This document shows, piece after piece, positions 16,821 to 26,683 of a stretch of 64,000 nucleotides of DNA (the stretch's first letter is position 1; each line of letters begins with the position of its first letter). Location: NCBI RefSeq assembly GCF_000423465.1, contig NZ_KE384021.1, positions 40,396 to 104,395 of the forward strand. The letters are read 5' to 3'. The position numbers and the translations under genes are program-made. Origin of the DNA: Propionicicella superfundia DSM 22317. GTDB taxonomy: Bacteria > Actinomycetota > Actinomycetes > Propionibacteriales > Propionibacteriaceae. The notes beneath the pieces were generated by a model. It was not told where the DNA came from. It did no database searches and saw nothing but the letters and a program-made list of their open reading frames with translations.

Positions 16821-18308
16821 TCAGGCCTGCACGGGGGTGCGGGCCGGGACGATGAGCCCGTCGGCGGCCAGGTCGCGCAGCCGGGGCAGCAGGTCGGCCA
16901 CCAGTTCGGCGGTGGGGACGTCGAGCAGGTCGGCGATGGCGGCGGCCAGTTGACCGGCGGTCAGGTCGCCGTCGCTCGCGCTGACGAACGCCGCCGTGGC
17001 GGTGTCCAGCCGGGACGCGCGGCCGAACCCGGTGGTCGACCGCAGCACGATCGCCTCGGGGTCGGCGGCCGCGGGGTGGCCGAGGGTCTCCTGCTGCACA
17101 TCGGCGGGGACGATCCAGCGTCGTCCCAGCAGTGTGGCGGGGTCCTCGCGGGCCGTGCGTGCCTGGGCGAACGACGCGGAGATCGCCGGCCCGACCGGCT
17201 GATGGACGAGGTGGGGCCAGCTCTCGACGCGGACGACGGGCTCGTCGACGCCGGTCCGCCGGAGGTTCAGCCAGCCCATGCCGACGGCCGTGACGCCGAG
17301 GGCGGAGAAGTAGTCGAGCCACTCGCGGTAGCGGGCGCGATACTCGGGGCTGCCGTCGAGACCCGCGTCGGAGAGCCAGATCTCGATGTACGCGTAGACG
17401 TCCAGGCGCTCCCGCTCGACGATCAGAGCGTCGCATCCGGTCGGGCGCACCCAGCCGGCGAGGCGTTCCTCCCACGGTTCGGCCGTCACCGCCCAGTTGG
17501 CCAGCACCTGGAGCGTGCCGCCGGGTGCCAGCCGGTCGGCGCCGTCGACGACGACGCGCCGGACGAGTTCGTCACCGGGCAGGATCCCCTCGCGGTAGGT
17601 GAGTCGTTCGGGACTCGGCGGTGAGATCACGAAGGGCGGGTTGGTGACGATCAGGTCGAATGCCTCGTCGGCGACGGGGGAGTACAGGTCGCCCTCGCGG
17701 AGCTCCGCCGCGACCCCGTTGAGGGCGAGCGTGATCCGTGCGAGGGCGAGGGCGCGCGGGTTGAGATCGGTCCCCACCAGCCGGTTCGCGTGCGGCGCGA
17801 GGTGCAGCAGTTGGACGCCGGAGCCCGTGCCGAGGTCGAGCGCGGCCCCCACGTGGTCGGGGATCGTGAGCTGGGCGAGGGAGGTCGACGCGGGGGAGAC
17901 GCCGAGGACATGATCGGGGCGGGGTCGCGTCGGCCCGCCATCGAGCCCGGGCGTGAGGTCGGAGCACACCCAGCCGCTCCAGCCCGTGTCTGTGGCGTAC
18001 GGCTTGATCTCCACCCGGGCGCGGACTCCGTCGTCGGGGATGGCGAGGAGCCCGGCGCGCACCAGGGAGGGCACGAGTCCCGGCAGGGCGGCGTCGGCTG
18101 CGGCGCGGGGAACGGTCGCGCCGAGGGCCCAGAGGCGGACCAGTGTGCCCAGTGCATCGTCCCCCACGGTGTCGGCGGCGGGGATCGTCGAGTTGCGGGC
18201 GAGTCCGGACAGTCCGGGCTCGCCGATCCGGGCGGCGACGCCGTCCCACGTGAACTCGGCGGTCAGCAGGGCGTCGGCGAGGGCCTGGGCGTTCTCCACG
18301 TGACCCAT
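16821..18308 (-). CDS. Class I SAM-dependent methyltransferase with N- and C-terminal extensions
   Basis: A 495-residue protein whose central part is a Rossmann methyltransferase: LDLGTGSGVQLLHLA (SAM motif I), GTDLNPRA, and the NPPF motif in VTNPPFVISPP. NPPF/NPPY marks enzymes that methylate amide or amino nitrogens, such as PrmC and RsmC relatives. A helical domain of about 130 residues precedes it and a helical winged-like region follows. Actinobacteria encode such three-part proteins widely; the substrate is unknown. ATG 18308 is used; GTG 18299 is possible. Confidence 0.8.
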   Translation of the reverse strand: MGHVENAQALADALLTAEFTWDGVAARIGEPGLSGLARNSTIPAADTVGDDALGTLVRLWALGATVPRAAADAALPGLVPSLVRAGLLAIPDDGVRARVEIKPYATDTGWSGWVCSDLTPGLDGGPTRPRPDHVLGVSPASTSLAQLTIPDHVGAALDLGTGSGVQLLHLAPHANRLVGTDLNPRALALARITLALNGVAAELREGDLYSPVADEAFDLIVTNPPFVISPPSPERLTYREGILPGDELVRRVVVDGADRLAPGGTLQVLANWAVTAEPWEERLAGWVRPTGCDALIVERERLDVYAYIEIWLSDAGLDGSPEYRARYREWLDYFSALGVTAVGMGWLNLRRTGVDEPVVRVESWPHLVHQPVGPAISASFAQARTAREDPATLLGRRWIVPADVQQETLGHPAAADPEAIVLRSTTGFGRASRLDTATAAFVSASDGDLTAGQLAAAIADLLDVPTAELVADLLPRLRDLAADGLIVPARTPVQA

Positions 18309-18323
18309 CCTCGCCCACGGCGT

Positions 18324-18400
18324 GTGACATTCCGCCCGCTGTCCGGTCCGGTGGGGGTGCGTCGGGGTTCGGCGACCGGCGATACCGGCCGGATTGTCAC
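18324..18400 (+). repeat. 77-nt GTGAC/GTCAC element
   Basis: Both ends match the full family consensus: GTGTGACATTCCG on the left, CGGATTGTCACGG on the right. It starts 16 nt before the methyltransferase ATG on the opposite strand. Confidence 0.9.
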
Positions 18401-19020
18401 GGCCCCGGGCCGGGAGGGGTCCGCGGTGGCGCGGCGCGTCGGCGGTGTCGGACCGACCGGCGGGCTCACCGACCCGGGGGCCGGCGGGCGGCGTCGCGTG
18501 GACACGCGTCGATGCGGGTCCCTCGGTCGTGCGGACCCGACCATGGCCGACAGCCGCGGGGTTGCCGCGCGGGTCGGTCCTCCGACGGCGCGGGGCCCTC
18601 CAGCGAGAGCCCAGTCCACCCGACTGTGTCCCTTCCGGCCGTGCGGGGGCCCGACGCCGTGGCAGGTGTGACAGCTCGTACCGGATCCGTGTGGCGAATC
18701 GCCGCTGGCGGCAGGGCGCGGCCGTGACCGGACGACATGTCACACCCGTCCCTGGGCGGGGTTCGCAGGAACGATCAGCCAGGCACAGGCTCCGACTCCG
18801 CCTGCCCTGCGCGGGTGGGGCTCGGCCCGCGACGGGCGTCGGACGCCGTGCGGGATCGTCGCGCGCACGCCTCGGGCCAGGAGGGGGAAACGGGGCACCA
18901 TTTCTCCGCGAGGGTGGCATACTCCCAGGCTGCAGGCCGAGATCGACGGACAGGGCAGCGGTGTTCCGGCGGTTACGATCGAGGCACCGTAGATGTTACG
19001 AACCGGAAGCGGTAGTTGAC
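18401..19020. other. Intergenic stretch between the methyltransferase gene and topA
   Basis: No convincing gene in either strand; the long in-frame reading upstream of topA lacks any recognisable domain. It holds one further GTGAC/GTCAC element (18668-18743) and the topA leader. Confidence 0.7.
18668..18743 (+). repeat. 76-nt GTGAC/GTCAC element
   Basis: GTGTGACAG on the left and ACATGTCACAC on the right, exactly 76 nt from GTGAC to GTCAC, in the divergent gap before topA. Confidence 0.85.
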
Positions 19021-21708
19021 GTGGCTACTTCACACTCGCGCAAACTCGTGATCGTCGAGTCGCCGACAAAGGCGACCAAGATCGCGAGCTTCCTCGGCAA
19101 CGGGTACGTCGTCGAGTCCAGCCGCGGTCACGTGCGCGACCTGCCCACCGGCGCGGCCGAGGTGCCCGCCAAGTACAAGGGCGAGAAGTGGGCGCGCATC
19201 GGGGTGGACGTCGACAAGGACTTCTCCCCCCTCTACGTGGTGGCGCCCGAGAAGAAGGCCACGATGCGCTCGCTGAAGGCGAAGCTCGCCGACGCCGACG
19301 AACTCCTGCTCGCCACCGACGAGGACCGCGAGGGCGAGGCCATCGCGTGGCACCTGTTGCAGGAGCTGAAGCCCAAGGTCCCCGTCAAGCGCATGGTCTT
19401 CCACGAGATCACCCCGAGCGCCATCGCCGAGGCGGTGAAGAACCCCCGCGATCTCGACCTGGACCTCGTCGACGCCCAGGAGACCCGGCGCATCCTGGAC
19501 CGCCTCTACGGCTACGAGGTCTCGCCCGTCCTGTGGAAGAAGGTCATGTCGGGCCTGTCCGCGGGCCGGGTGCAGTCGGTCGCGACGAGGCTCGTCGTGG
19601 ATCGCGAGCGCGAGCGCATGGCCTTCACCGTCGCCGACTACTTCGGCATCGACGCCGACCTGGACGCCGGTTCCGAAGCCGTCCCGCCGGTGTTCAGCTC
19701 CCGTCTGACGGCCGTCGCCGGCCGGAAGGTGGCGACGGGACGCGACTTCGCGAGCGACGGCACGCTCTCCCCGGCGACGCTGCTGCGGCTCGACCAGCCG
19801 ACTGCGGAGGGACTGGCGGCGGCACTGCAGCGGGCCTCCTTCTCGGTCACCTCGGTGGAGAGCCGTCCCTACACACGGCGCCCGTACGCGCCGTTCCGCA
19901 CAACGACCCTGCAGCAGGACGCCGGCCGCAAACTGGGGTTCAGCGCCCAGCGCACGATGTCGGTCGCGCAGACCCTGTACGAGGGCGGGTACATCACCTA
20001 TATGCGGACCGACTCGGTCACCCTCTCCCAGACCGCGATCACCGCGGCCCGCGCCCAGGCGGTGGCGCTCTACGGACCCGGCGCGGTACCGTCCCGCCCC
20101 CGCGTGTACACGTCGAAGGTGAAGAACGCCCAAGAGGCGCACGAGGCGATCCGGCCCGCCGGGGAGACGTTCGCGCTGCCTCGGGAGACGGGCCTGCACG
20201 GTGACGAGCTCCGTCTCTACGAGCTGATCTGGAAGCGCACCCTCGCCTCGCAGATGGTCGATGCCGAGGGCAACAACGTGAAGGTGCTGATCGACGCCGC
20301 GCTCCCCGAGCCCTTCGAGGTGGACGCCGAACCGGCGTCGACGTGCACGTTCACCGCCAGCGGGCGGACGATCACGAAGCCCGGCTTCCTGCAGGCATAT
20401 GTCGAGGTCACCGACGACGACCGTTCCGACGACGCGCAGGCGCGGCTGCCCGAGCTGACGGTCGGCCAGGAGGTGCGGGCCGAGTCGATCGAGGCATCCG
20501 GGCACCAGACCCGGCCGCCGGCGCGGTACACCGAGCCGTCGCTGGTGGCGAAGCTGGAGGAGCTCGAGATCGGGCGGCCGTCCACCTACGCCTCGATCAT
20601 CCGCACGATCACGACGCGCGACTATGTGTTCAAGCGCGGGTCGGCGCTCGTCCCCACGTGGCTGGCGTTCGCGGTGACGCGGCTCCTCGAGGAGCACTTC
20701 CCCCAACTGGTGGACTACCGGTTCACGGCCGAGATGGAAGGCACCCTCGACCAGATCGCCAACGGCGACGCCGATCGGCTCGCCGTGCTCACCGACTTCT
20801 ACTTCGGCCCCGAGGGGGACGGCGCCCACGGGCTCCAGGCGCTGGTGTCCGACCTCGGCGACATCGACGCGCGGGAGATGTCGAGCTTCCCGCTCGGCGA
20901 CTCCGGGGTCGTGGTCCGCGTGGGCCGCTACGGGCCCTACGTGACCGACGCCGAGGAACGGCGGGCGAACATCCCGCCCGACCTCGCCCCCGACGAACTG
21001 ACCGTCGACCTCGCGCGAGAACTCCTGTCGCGGCCCGCGACCGGTCGTGAGCTGGGCGAGGACCCGCAGACCGGCCACACGCTCGTCGTGAAGGACGGCC
21101 GCTACGGACCGTACGTCACCGAGGTCCTGCCCGAGGACGCGCCGAAGACACGCAAGCCGCGGACGTCGTCCCTGTTCAAGACGATGGACCCGGCGACGAT
21201 CACCCTGGCCGACGCCCTGCGGATCCTGTCGTTGCCGCGGACCGTGGGGACCGCCGCCGACGGTGAACAGATCACCGCGCAGAACGGGCCGTACGGGCCG
21301 TACCTGAAGAAGGGACGCGACTCGCGCTCGCTGGCGTCCGAGGAGCAGCTCTTCGAGATCACGCTGCCCGAGGCGGAGGCCATCTACGCGCAGCCGAAGG
21401 CGCGTGGGGCACGCGCGACCGCGGCGCTGCGGGTGCTGGGGACCGACGTGTCCACCGGTCACGAGGTGACGGTCAAGCAGGGACGATTCGGGCCGTACGT
21501 CACCGACGGCGAGTACAACGCGACGTTGAAGAAGACCGACTCGGTCGAGGCGATGACGCTGGAGCAGGCGTCGGAGATGCTGGCCGAGAAGCGCGCCGCC
21601 GGGCCCGCGAAGAAGCCGGCGCGGCGGACGAGGCCCGCAGGGTCCTCGACGCGCAAGACCGCGACCGCGACGTCGGCCCGCTCTGCGACGCGGAAGCGAT
21701 CGTCATGA
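19021..21708 (+). CDS. topA: DNA topoisomerase I
   Basis: An 895-residue type IA topoisomerase that relaxes negative supercoils. The Toprim domain starts with KLVIVESPTKATKIASFLG and has the acidic TDEDREGEAIAWHL; the catalytic Tyr (about residue 327) is in GYITYMRTDS. Instead of zinc fingers, the C-terminal third carries at least four GRYGPYV-type repeats and ends with a Lys/Ala/Arg-rich tail, as usual in actinobacteria. GTG 19021 gives MATSHSRKLVIVESP, with GGAAG upstream. The stop overlaps the next gene. Confidence 0.97.
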   Translation: MATSHSRKLVIVESPTKATKIASFLGNGYVVESSRGHVRDLPTGAAEVPAKYKGEKWARIGVDVDKDFSPLYVVAPEKKATMRSLKAKLADADELLLATDEDREGEAIAWHLLQELKPKVPVKRMVFHEITPSAIAEAVKNPRDLDLDLVDAQETRRILDRLYGYEVSPVLWKKVMSGLSAGRVQSVATRLVVDRERERMAFTVADYFGIDADLDAGSEAVPPVFSSRLTAVAGRKVATGRDFASDGTLSPATLLRLDQPTAEGLAAALQRASFSVTSVESRPYTRRPYAPFRTTTLQQDAGRKLGFSAQRTMSVAQTLYEGGYITYMRTDSVTLSQTAITAARAQAVALYGPGAVPSRPRVYTSKVKNAQEAHEAIRPAGETFALPRETGLHGDELRLYELIWKRTLASQMVDAEGNNVKVLIDAALPEPFEVDAEPASTCTFTASGRTITKPGFLQAYVEVTDDDRSDDAQARLPELTVGQEVRAESIEASGHQTRPPARYTEPSLVAKLEELEIGRPSTYASIIRTITTRDYVFKRGSALVPTWLAFAVTRLLEEHFPQLVDYRFTAEMEGTLDQIANGDADRLAVLTDFYFGPEGDGAHGLQALVSDLGDIDAREMSSFPLGDSGVVVRVGRYGPYVTDAEERRANIPPDLAPDELTVDLARELLSRPATGRELGEDPQTGHTLVVKDGRYGPYVTEVLPEDAPKTRKPRTSSLFKTMDPATITLADALRILSLPRTVGTAADGEQITAQNGPYGPYLKKGRDSRSLASEEQLFEITLPEAEAIYAQPKARGARATAALRVLGTDVSTGHEVTVKQGRFGPYVTDGEYNATLKKTDSVEAMTLEQASEMLAEKRAAGPAKKPARRTRPAGSSTRKTATATSARSATRKRSS

Positions 21709-23039
21709 CCGTCGTGCGGCTGGAGGTGCCCGTCGGGGCCGTCCCCGGCCCGCTGGCGAGGCCCGAGGCAGGCATCGCGGCGATCCGGACCAGGCTCGGG
21801 GCGCGGCGGCAGCCGCAGCTCACGGTCATCGACACGTCCGACCTCCGGCTCGCCGGAGCCGGGGTCCTGCTCGTGCACCGGGTCGTCGACGGACTGGGCG
21901 AATGGGTCTTGCGGACGTCGGGCTGGGATCCCTACCTGCAGGCCGAGACCGTGGAACCGTTCGGCCACGGCGATCTGCCCGAGGACTTCTCCGCGCTGAC
22001 GTCGCCGTTCCGGCGGCTCGCACCGCTGGGGGTGCAGGGCCATCTGACCACCGAGTCGCGCGAGTTCACGGCCGTCGGCCCGGCGGGCGAGGTCCTCGCG
22101 ACGCTGCGCGACACGACGCTGACGGCCGACCTCGGGTCGGTGCCCCCGGCCGTCCTGCGTGTGGCGACCGTGACCCAGCGGGACGGGTCCCGCAAGCAGG
22201 TCGCGGCGCTTCTGTCCGGGCTGGAGGCCGTGGGCGCCCGTCGCGTCGCCGCGGCGGAGCCGTTCGTCGCGCTGGTGTGCGAGCGGTACAGGTCGGAGGA
22301 CTTCTCCTTCGTCGAGCGGTTCACGCCCGACATGACGATGCACGACATGGCGCAGGGCGCGGTGCGGCGGCGCGTGCGCCGGATCGTGGAGGCCGAGCTG
22401 GCGTTCCGACGGGGCATCGACTCCTCGCCCGACGCCCTGTACGCACAGCTCGGACGGGCGTTGCGCACGCTCGACGGGCTCGCGTGGGCGAGCAGGCTCG
22501 ACACGGACATGGTTCGCTCCGACCTCGAATGGGTGCTGGAGCGCCCGGGCGCCGCGCCGTTCAGCGAGCGATACCTGTCGGTGATCGACGGGTTGCTGGC
22601 GTTCGCGCGCCAACCCCGCCTCGGGGAGTGGGACACGCGCCCGGCCGCCGCCGCGCTGACGCAGGAGATCGACACGACGCTCCTGTCGCTCATCAACCGC
22701 GCCCGCCGGCTCGATCGCCATGCGCCGCAGCAGCGCTGGGAGAAGACGCGCGCGTCGGCTGTCCACGCGTTTCGTATCGCGCGTGTGTCGCGTCAGTACT
22801 TCGGCTCCCGCGCGCGCGGGCTGCGTCGCCGGCTCGACATGATCGTGGCCGAGTTGGACGCCTGCCTGCCGGACACGCCGCCGACCCCGAGCACGGACGG
22901 GCTGGCACCGGCGGAGGCGTTCGAGGCGGGGCGTGCGTATGAGCGCGCGGTGATCGGATCCGAGGCGGCGCGGGTCGAGTTCGTCGCGAACTGGCGCGAC
23001 CATCAGCGGTACTTCAAACAGCTCGGAATCAAGCCGTGA
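21705..23039 (+). CDS. Divergent CYTH/CHAD-like protein in the topA-tmk-holB operon
   Basis: A 444-residue protein that I recognise only weakly. The segment VIDTSDLRLAGAGVLL resembles the DTxDLRLxxAGxxLR strand of CYTH phosphohydrolase domains, and the Arg-rich helical C-terminal half, with several widely spaced Arg and His residues, resembles CHAD domains that bind polyphosphate. The N-terminal ExExK catalytic motif of active CYTH enzymes is missing, so catalysis is doubtful. It is coupled by 4-nt overlaps to topA and tmk. Conserved place but unknown function. Confidence 0.55.
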   Translation: MTVVRLEVPVGAVPGPLARPEAGIAAIRTRLGARRQPQLTVIDTSDLRLAGAGVLLVHRVVDGLGEWVLRTSGWDPYLQAETVEPFGHGDLPEDFSALTSPFRRLAPLGVQGHLTTESREFTAVGPAGEVLATLRDTTLTADLGSVPPAVLRVATVTQRDGSRKQVAALLSGLEAVGARRVAAAEPFVALVCERYRSEDFSFVERFTPDMTMHDMAQGAVRRRVRRIVEAELAFRRGIDSSPDALYAQLGRALRTLDGLAWASRLDTDMVRSDLEWVLERPGAAPFSERYLSVIDGLLAFARQPRLGEWDTRPAAAALTQEIDTTLLSLINRARRLDRHAPQQRWEKTRASAVHAFRIARVSRQYFGSRARGLRRRLDMIVAELDACLPDTPPTPSTDGLAPAEAFEAGRAYERAVIGSEAARVEFVANWRDHQRYFKQLGIKP

Positions 23040-23671
23040 CGGGCGTGTTCGTCGTCTTCGAGGGCGGGGATCACAGCGGCAAGTCGACGCACACGGCTTT
23101 ACTGGCGGCGTCCGTGCGCGCTGCGGGGTACGAGGTGGTCCAGACGCGTGAGCCGGGGGGGACCGCGGCGGGCGAGCGGATCCGCGACATCCTCCTCGAC
23201 CCTGCCACGGGCGACCTCGACGCGCGGGCCGAGGCCCTGCTGTACGCCGCCGACAAGGCGCACCATCTCACTGCGGTGGTCATGCCGGCGTTGGCCAGGG
23301 GTGCGGTCGTCGTGTGCGACCGTTACGTCGACTCGATGATCGCCTATCAGGGGGCCGGGAGAGTGCTGGACGTCGAGGACGTGGAGCGGGTCGCCCGGTG
23401 GGCGACGCGGGACGTGCGTCCCGACCTGACGGTCCTGCTGGACGTGGACCCGCGACGGGCCGTCCACCGGATCGCCGACAAGGACCGGCTGGAGGGCGAG
23501 GGTGTGGAGTTCCACGAGCGGGTGCGTCAGGGCTTTCTGGCGTTGGCCGCGGGCGACCCCGAGCGGTACCTCGTGACGCCGGGAATGGAGGAGCTCGACG
23601 CGACGGCCGCGCTCGTGCACGATCGGGTGATGCGGATTCTGTCCCGGCGGGCTGCGACACTGGACACATGA
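23036..23671 (+). CDS. tmk: Thymidylate kinase
   Basis: A 211-residue kinase converting dTMP to dTDP. The P-loop reads FEGGDHSGKST, with His-Ser in place of the usual Gly/Ala pair but Lys and Ser intact. TREPGG, the CDRYVDSMIAYQGAGR segment and DVDPRRA follow in family order. GTG 23036 overlaps the previous stop (GTGA), and the gene's stop overlaps holB (ATGA). Confidence 0.95.
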   Translation: MTGVFVVFEGGDHSGKSTHTALLAASVRAAGYEVVQTREPGGTAAGERIRDILLDPATGDLDARAEALLYAADKAHHLTAVVMPALARGAVVVCDRYVDSMIAYQGAGRVLDVEDVERVARWATRDVRPDLTVLLDVDPRRAVHRIADKDRLEGEGVEFHERVRQGFLALAAGDPERYLVTPGMEELDATAALVHDRVMRILSRRAATLDT

Positions 23672-24813
23672 CCGACGGGGTGTGGGCCGATCTCATCGGG
23701 CAGTCCGCCGCGGTGGAGACCCTGCGCGCCGCCGTCGCCGGCGGTGCCCATGCGATGACGCACGCGTGGCTGATCACCGGGCCGCCGGGGTCCGGCCGGT
23801 CCAATGCGGCAAAGGCGTTCGCCGCCGCACTGCAGTGCCCCGAGGGCGGGTGCGGTGTGTGCAGCGACTGCCGGTCGGCGCTGGCCGGATCGCATCCCGA
23901 GGTGACGTTGGTGCGCACCGAACTGCTGTCCATCGGGGTCGACGAGGTGCGTGACCTGGTCGTGCGCGCGTCCATGGCGCCGCGCCGGGGGAGGTACCAG
24001 GTGCTCGTCATCGAAGACGCCGACCTCGTCACCGAACGCGGAGCGGATGCGCTGTTGAAGAGCATCGAGGAGCCGGCTCCGCGCACCGTGTGGGTCCTGT
24101 GTGCGCCGACGGCCGACGATGTCGTGGTGACCCTGCGCTCGCGGTGCCGCCACCTTCACCTGCGCACGCCTCGCGAGGCCGACATCGCCGAACTGCTCGT
24201 CCGGCGCGATGGGATCGACCCGGCCATGGCCGCGTTCGCGGCGCGGGCCGCCCAGGGACACATCGGACGCGCCCGCGTCCTGGCCCGCGACGACGACGCC
24301 CGTCGCCGCCGCCACGACGTGCTGGTGCTGCCGTCGCGCTTGTCGTCCCTCGGTGCATGCCTGACCGCGGCGGCCGCCCTCATCTCGGGGTCGTCCGACG
24401 AGGCCCGGGCGGCCACGTCGGAGCTCGATGCGCGGGAGCTCGCCGAGTTGTCCGCCGCGTTGGGCATCGGCGCGAAGGGCGCGCGGCCGCGGAGTTCGGC
24501 CGCAGCGGTGAAGGAGTTGGAGGACCGGCAGAAGACGCGGGTGAAGCGGTTGCAGCGTGACGCGCTGGATCGTGTGCTGACCGAGTTCACGGCGTACTAC
24601 AGGGACGTCCTCACTGTGCAGACCGGTGCCGGAGCGGAGTTGGTGAATCCTGAGGTGAGGGCGGAGATCCTCGCGGCGGCGCGTGCCTGCTCTCCGGTCG
24701 ACACCGTGCGGAGGCTCGACGCGATCCTGGCATGCAGGGTCGCGCTGGCCGGAAATGTGGCCCCGCTGCTGGCGATGGAGTCGCTGTTGATCTCGCTGGC
24801 CGATCTCGGCTGA
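23668..24813 (+). CDS. holB: DNA polymerase III subunit delta'
   Basis: A 381-residue AAA+ clamp-loader subunit. The P-loop is GPPGSGRSN, with Arg replacing the Lys, as expected for delta', which does not hydrolyse ATP. The zinc module QCPEGGCGVCSDCRS, the EDADLVTERGADALLKSIEEP sensor region (split as Walker B EDAD and the KSIEEP loop) and the C-terminal helical collar are visible. ATG 23668 overlaps the tmk stop. A tmk-holB pair is common in bacteria. Confidence 0.93.
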   Translation: MTDGVWADLIGQSAAVETLRAAVAGGAHAMTHAWLITGPPGSGRSNAAKAFAAALQCPEGGCGVCSDCRSALAGSHPEVTLVRTELLSIGVDEVRDLVVRASMAPRRGRYQVLVIEDADLVTERGADALLKSIEEPAPRTVWVLCAPTADDVVVTLRSRCRHLHLRTPREADIAELLVRRDGIDPAMAAFAARAAQGHIGRARVLARDDDARRRRHDVLVLPSRLSSLGACLTAAAALISGSSDEARAATSELDARELAELSAALGIGAKGARPRSSAAAVKELEDRQKTRVKRLQRDALDRVLTEFTAYYRDVLTVQTGAGAELVNPEVRAEILAAARACSPVDTVRRLDAILACRVALAGNVAPLLAMESLLISLADLG

Positions 24814-24908
24814 ACCCGGTGTCGGTCCTCGTGAGGACAGGTGGCGGGTGCGACCATGTGACCACCAGTTTGACCGCGGGGTGATGCCCCCGGCATGAGG
24901 AGTGACCG

Positions 24909-26288
24909 GTGGACGAGAACCAGGAACGACGAGACGAACCCACGATCGATGAGGCACAGGCCCCGGTCGAGGCCGGCGAGGAGTCCCTCGCGCCGGTGGC
25001 GTCCGCGGCCGATGGTGACCAGGTCGTCGACGCGGCCTCCGAGCCGGTCGAGCCCATGGTCGAGCCTCCTGTGACCGAGGCAGCCGGGACGGTCGACCCG
25101 GGCGAGGCGTCGTCCGCGCCCGACGCGGAGGCCGCGCCCGTCCCGGTCGTTGCTGATGTGCCCGGCCCGTCGGCGGACGCTCCCGCTGCCGGGCTTCCTG
25201 CGGAGACCGAGGTATCCGAGCCCGCAGCCGTGTCCGGCGAGTCCGTGGTCGGGGAGTCTGTCCCGGTGGAGTCCGTGGTCGGGGAGTCTGTCCCGGTGGA
25301 GTCCGTGGTCGGGGAGTCTGTCCCGGTGGAGTCCGTGACCGGAGAGTCTGCGGCGGTGGAACCCGTTCCCGCCGCGTCGACCGAATCCGCTGAGGCCGCC
25401 TCGGAGGCGTCCTCGTCGGCGGTGGCCGAGCCTGCCTCGGCTCGCGTGTCCCCCGACATCACCGGGGCGGCGGGAGAGACGTCCGCCGATGTCGCTGCGG
25501 CAACCGGCGACGCAACGTCGGTCAACACCCTTGCGTCCGCCGAGGATGCCCCGGCCACAGCCGGGGATGCCGACGCCACGGCCGTGCGCGAGGCGGTCAC
25601 CGATGAACCCCTCCCGCCGCCCGGCGCGATCGATGCCGAGGCCGAGTACTCGCCGTTCCGTGACGCCGCTGCCGCCGCGGGCACGGCTGCGGGCGCCGCG
25701 GTCGCGGAGGCCGCACCCACCGCCGAGCTGTCGCAGGCCGAGTTGCTCGCCGCGGAGCGGGCCGAGCGAAAGACGGCACGTGACAAGGCGCTCGGCAACG
25801 TCGCTCGAACGCCGGAGCCGGAGCCTGTTCCCACGCCCGTCGTGCGTACCACCGACAAGTTCTTCCCGTCGCTGGGTCTGTTCCTGTTGCGGATCATCCT
25901 CGCGGCGATCTTCGGCGTTCGCGCGGTGCAGCACTTCACGAACCTCCAGGCGACCCACGACCTCATCGCGACCACGTGGATCCCCGAGCCGGCGATCATG
26001 GCGATCGTCCTGTGCGCCGGCGAACTGCTCATCGCGCTGGGCCTGCTGTTCGGCCTGCTCACCCGGATCGCGGGTCTGGGGATCGCCGCCATCGCCACCC
26101 TGGCGCTGGTGTTCGTGCAGTGGGGCGCCGCGAATCCGTTCGTCGACGGCCGGTTCGGGTTCACCGGTGAGTACGAGCTCGTCCTCGCAGGCGTCGGTCT
26201 CCTCCTGCTGTTCACCGGCGGAGGTGGCTGGGGCTTCGACCGCCGCCTCCGGCGCAATCGTCAGCGCCGCAAGGCCACCGGCGACTGA
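24909..26288 (+). CDS. DoxX-family membrane protein with long acidic disordered N-terminus
   Basis: A 459-residue protein. Residues 1 to about 315 are disordered and rich in Glu, Ala, Val, Pro and Ser, with no Cys. Residues of about 317-459 form a four-helix DoxX domain (LRIILAAIFGVRAVQHF, AGELLIALGLLFGLLTRIAG, a final Arg/Lys-rich tail). DoxX proteins are linked to thiol/oxidative stress and membrane redox complexes, but many have no known role. GTG 24909 follows GAGGAG. The N-terminal part contains a 10-residue tandem repeat. Confidence 0.85.
   Translation: MDENQERRDEPTIDEAQAPVEAGEESLAPVASAADGDQVVDAASEPVEPMVEPPVTEAAGTVDPGEASSAPDAEAAPVPVVADVPGPSADAPAAGLPAETEVSEPAAVSGESVVGESVPVESVVGESVPVESVVGESVPVESVTGESAAVEPVPAASTESAEAASEASSSAVAEPASARVSPDITGAAGETSADVAAATGDATSVNTLASAEDAPATAGDADATAVREAVTDEPLPPPGAIDAEAEYSPFRDAAAAAGTAAGAAVAEAAPTAELSQAELLAAERAERKTARDKALGNVARTPEPEPVPTPVVRTTDKFFPSLGLFLLRIILAAIFGVRAVQHFTNLQATHDLIATTWIPEPAIMAIVLCAGELLIALGLLFGLLTRIAGLGIAAIATLALVFVQWGAANPFVDGRFGFTGEYELVLAGVGLLLLFTGGGGWGFDRRLRRNRQRRKATGD
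25239..25358 (+). repeat. In-frame 30-bp tandem repeat within the DoxX gene
   Basis: Three identical 30-bp units (25239, 25269, 25299) and a diverged fourth (25329) encode ESVVGESVPV repeats. Identity at DNA level suggests recent expansion; the unit keeps the frame, so copy number could vary without breaking the gene. Confidence 0.95.
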
Positions 26289-26541
26289 TTCTGTCGGAGG
26301 TGTGGCGGGGTCTGCGTTTCTTGCTTCGGGCGGTGCTCGCGGCTGGCTGTTGGTGCCGCAGGGCCGTCGGTGGCTGATTCTGTCGGAGGTGTGGCGGGGT
26401 CTGCGTTTCTTGCTTCGGGTGGTGCTCGCGGCTGGCTGTTGGCGCCGCAGGGCCGTCGGTGGCTGATTCTGTCGGAGGTGTGGCGGGGTCTGCGTTTCTT
26501 GCTTCGGGTGGTGCTCGCGGCTGGCTGTTGGCGCCGCAGGC
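26285..26541. repeat. 89-bp tandem repeat, three copies, after the DoxX gene
   Basis: Units begin at 26285, 26374 and 26463, each starting CTGATTCTGTCGGAGG, with one or two base changes; the last is cut short near 26541. The period is not a multiple of three, so the minus-strand readings across it are not a gene. The first unit overlaps the DoxX stop codon. Confidence 0.95.
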
Positions 26542-26683
26542 CACGGGCGACGGATCTTGCCGGGCTGTGGGGGCTGTGCCCTCGCACTCCGGTGGTCTGC
26601 CACCCCGCCGGGTCGACAGCGGGTATCTCGCTCGTGCTCACCTCCGGAGCGCCGTGCCTGCCCCTGCCACCCGTCCCGTGCGT

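Noticed and set aside
19030..21462. 810-codon reading antisense to topA
   Set aside because: Low-complexity shadow of topA codon use; no motif.
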